Source of the DNA: Cypionkella aquatica
GTDB lineage: Bacteria > Pseudomonadota > Alphaproteobacteria > Rhodobacterales > Rhodobacteraceae
DNA: 64,000 nt
NCBI RefSeq assembly: GCF_030161095.1
Contig: NZ_BSPP01000004.1
Location: 310,001-374,000, forward strand
Direction: 5' to 3'
Both the position numbers and the translations under genes were made by a program. Of the stretch, positions 63,468-64,000 are shown piece by piece. Numbering within the stretch: the first letter of the stretch is position 1; each line of letters opens with the position of its first letter. The notes under the pieces are model-generated. The model was given only the letters and a program-made list of their open reading frames with translations, ran no database searches and was not told the origin of the DNA.

Positions 63468-64000
63468 GTGCGGCTGGTCACATGGTTAAGCCTTGCGCTG
63501 ATTACATTGGCGGCGCTTAGCCTTTTGGTGGGGGCGGCTGATCTGCGGGCGGCCTTTGCGCAGGATGGTCGTGCTGCATTGATCTTTTGGGGATCGCGGG
63601 TGCCGCGCACGCTGGCGGTGATGCTGTCGGGGGCCGCGTTGGCGGTGTCGGGCGTGGTCATGCAGCAGATATTGCGCAACAAGTTTGTCGAGCCGGGGAC
63701 GGTTGGCACCGGCGAAAGCGCGGCTTTGGGGTTGCTTGCGGTAACAATCTTTGCGCCCGATGCTGCGATCTGGGTGAAAATGCTGGCAGCGAGCGTGGCG
63801 GGGCTGGCTGGCACTGCGGTGTTTTTGCGGCTGATCCGGGCGATTCCATCGCGCGATGTGCTGATGGTGCCGCTTGTCGGGTTGATCTGGTCGGGGGTGC
63901 TGGGGGCGGTGGTTCTGCACATCGGCTGGCAGACCGATCTGATCCAGCTGGTGACGGTATGGCTGATGACCGGCGAGTTTTCTGGCGTGATCGCCGGGCG
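63468..64000 (+). CDS. FecCD-family ABC transporter permease, partial
   Basis: It starts at a GTG at 63468, 3 bases after the binding-protein stop, and stays open for 177 codons to the right edge. The start is hydrophobic (WLSLALITLAALSLLVGAADL), followed by the FecCD signature FWGSRVPRTLAVMLSGAALAVSGVVMQQ and EPGTVGTGESAALGLLA. Several membrane helices are visible before the cut. It forms the channel for the iron-siderophore uptake system; a second permease and an ATPase probably follow outside the window. Confidence 0.92.
   Translation, partial: MRLVTWLSLALITLAALSLLVGAADLRAAFAQDGRAALIFWGSRVPRTLAVMLSGAALAVSGVVMQQILRNKFVEPGTVGTGESAALGLLAVTIFAPDAAIWVKMLAASVAGLAGTAVFLRLIRAIPSRDVLMVPLVGLIWSGVLGAVVLHIGWQTDLIQLVTVWLMTGEFSGVIAG

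Overview
This is a high-GC chromosomal segment that looks like an alphaproteobacterium of the Rhodobacterales (Rhodobacter, Pseudorhodobacter, Gemmobacter and relatives). The assignment is inferred from the petP-petR pair divergent from ilvE, a two-cysteine OxyR divergent from katG, a split hut cluster with the HutF deiminase route, an AcuI-type acrylyl-CoA reductase, and the general style of the proteins. No tRNA, rRNA, CRISPR array, transposase, integrase or phage gene was seen.

Left part (1-21.6 kb), mostly core and stress functions. A leftward pair carries a transglutaminase/DUF2126 amidoligase and a circularly permuted ATP-grasp/alpha-E protein that runs off the left edge. oxyR and katG diverge around a palindromic operator. 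A leftward operon HDAC-like deacetylase-xseB-ispA-dxs feeds isoprenoid synthesis. petP-petR lie divergent to ilvE. Around 16.4-17.9 kb there is a DMT/EamA transporter gene broken by one in-frame TGA, a structured repeat on each side of it, and a 60-residue small protein with an internal repeat. A papain/C39-like peptidase, a DUF1294 protein, an SDR and the divergent ohr/ohrR pair (two near-identical operators) follow.

Middle part (21.8-47.4 kb), catabolism. hutU-hutH-hutI run left and hutF-hutC run right from a shared control region; hutG is not in the window. After acuI, an FCD-GntR regulator diverges from a six-gene operon resembling hydroxyproline degradation: a DapA-like deaminase, a DadA-like oxidase, a proline-racemase-family enzyme with a Ser/Cys pair, two SDRs and a P5C-reductase-like enzyme. 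Three stacked hairpins separate this operon from a convergent nine-gene operon: a ThDP enzyme, HyuA, HyuB, an aminotransferase, a uronate-dehydrogenase-like protein, an FAD oxidoreductase, a LysR regulator and two SDRs. The first six genes of that operon are joined by five consecutive 4-base overlaps. Its substrate is not evident, and it is the best candidate here for an undescribed pathway.

Right part (47.5-64 kb). An aldehyde dehydrogenase with its DUF779 partner sits beside a GAF-Fis regulator that lacks an AAA+ domain. A DUF1800-DUF1501 pair follows. Next is a glycan-type locus: two GT61 paralogues at its ends, a large two-part GT2 protein, a GSCFA protein and a degenerate GSCFA paralogue, an SGNH-like protein and a methyltransferase. 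The window ends inside a siderophore/heme ABC uptake operon (binding protein and a partial FecCD permease).
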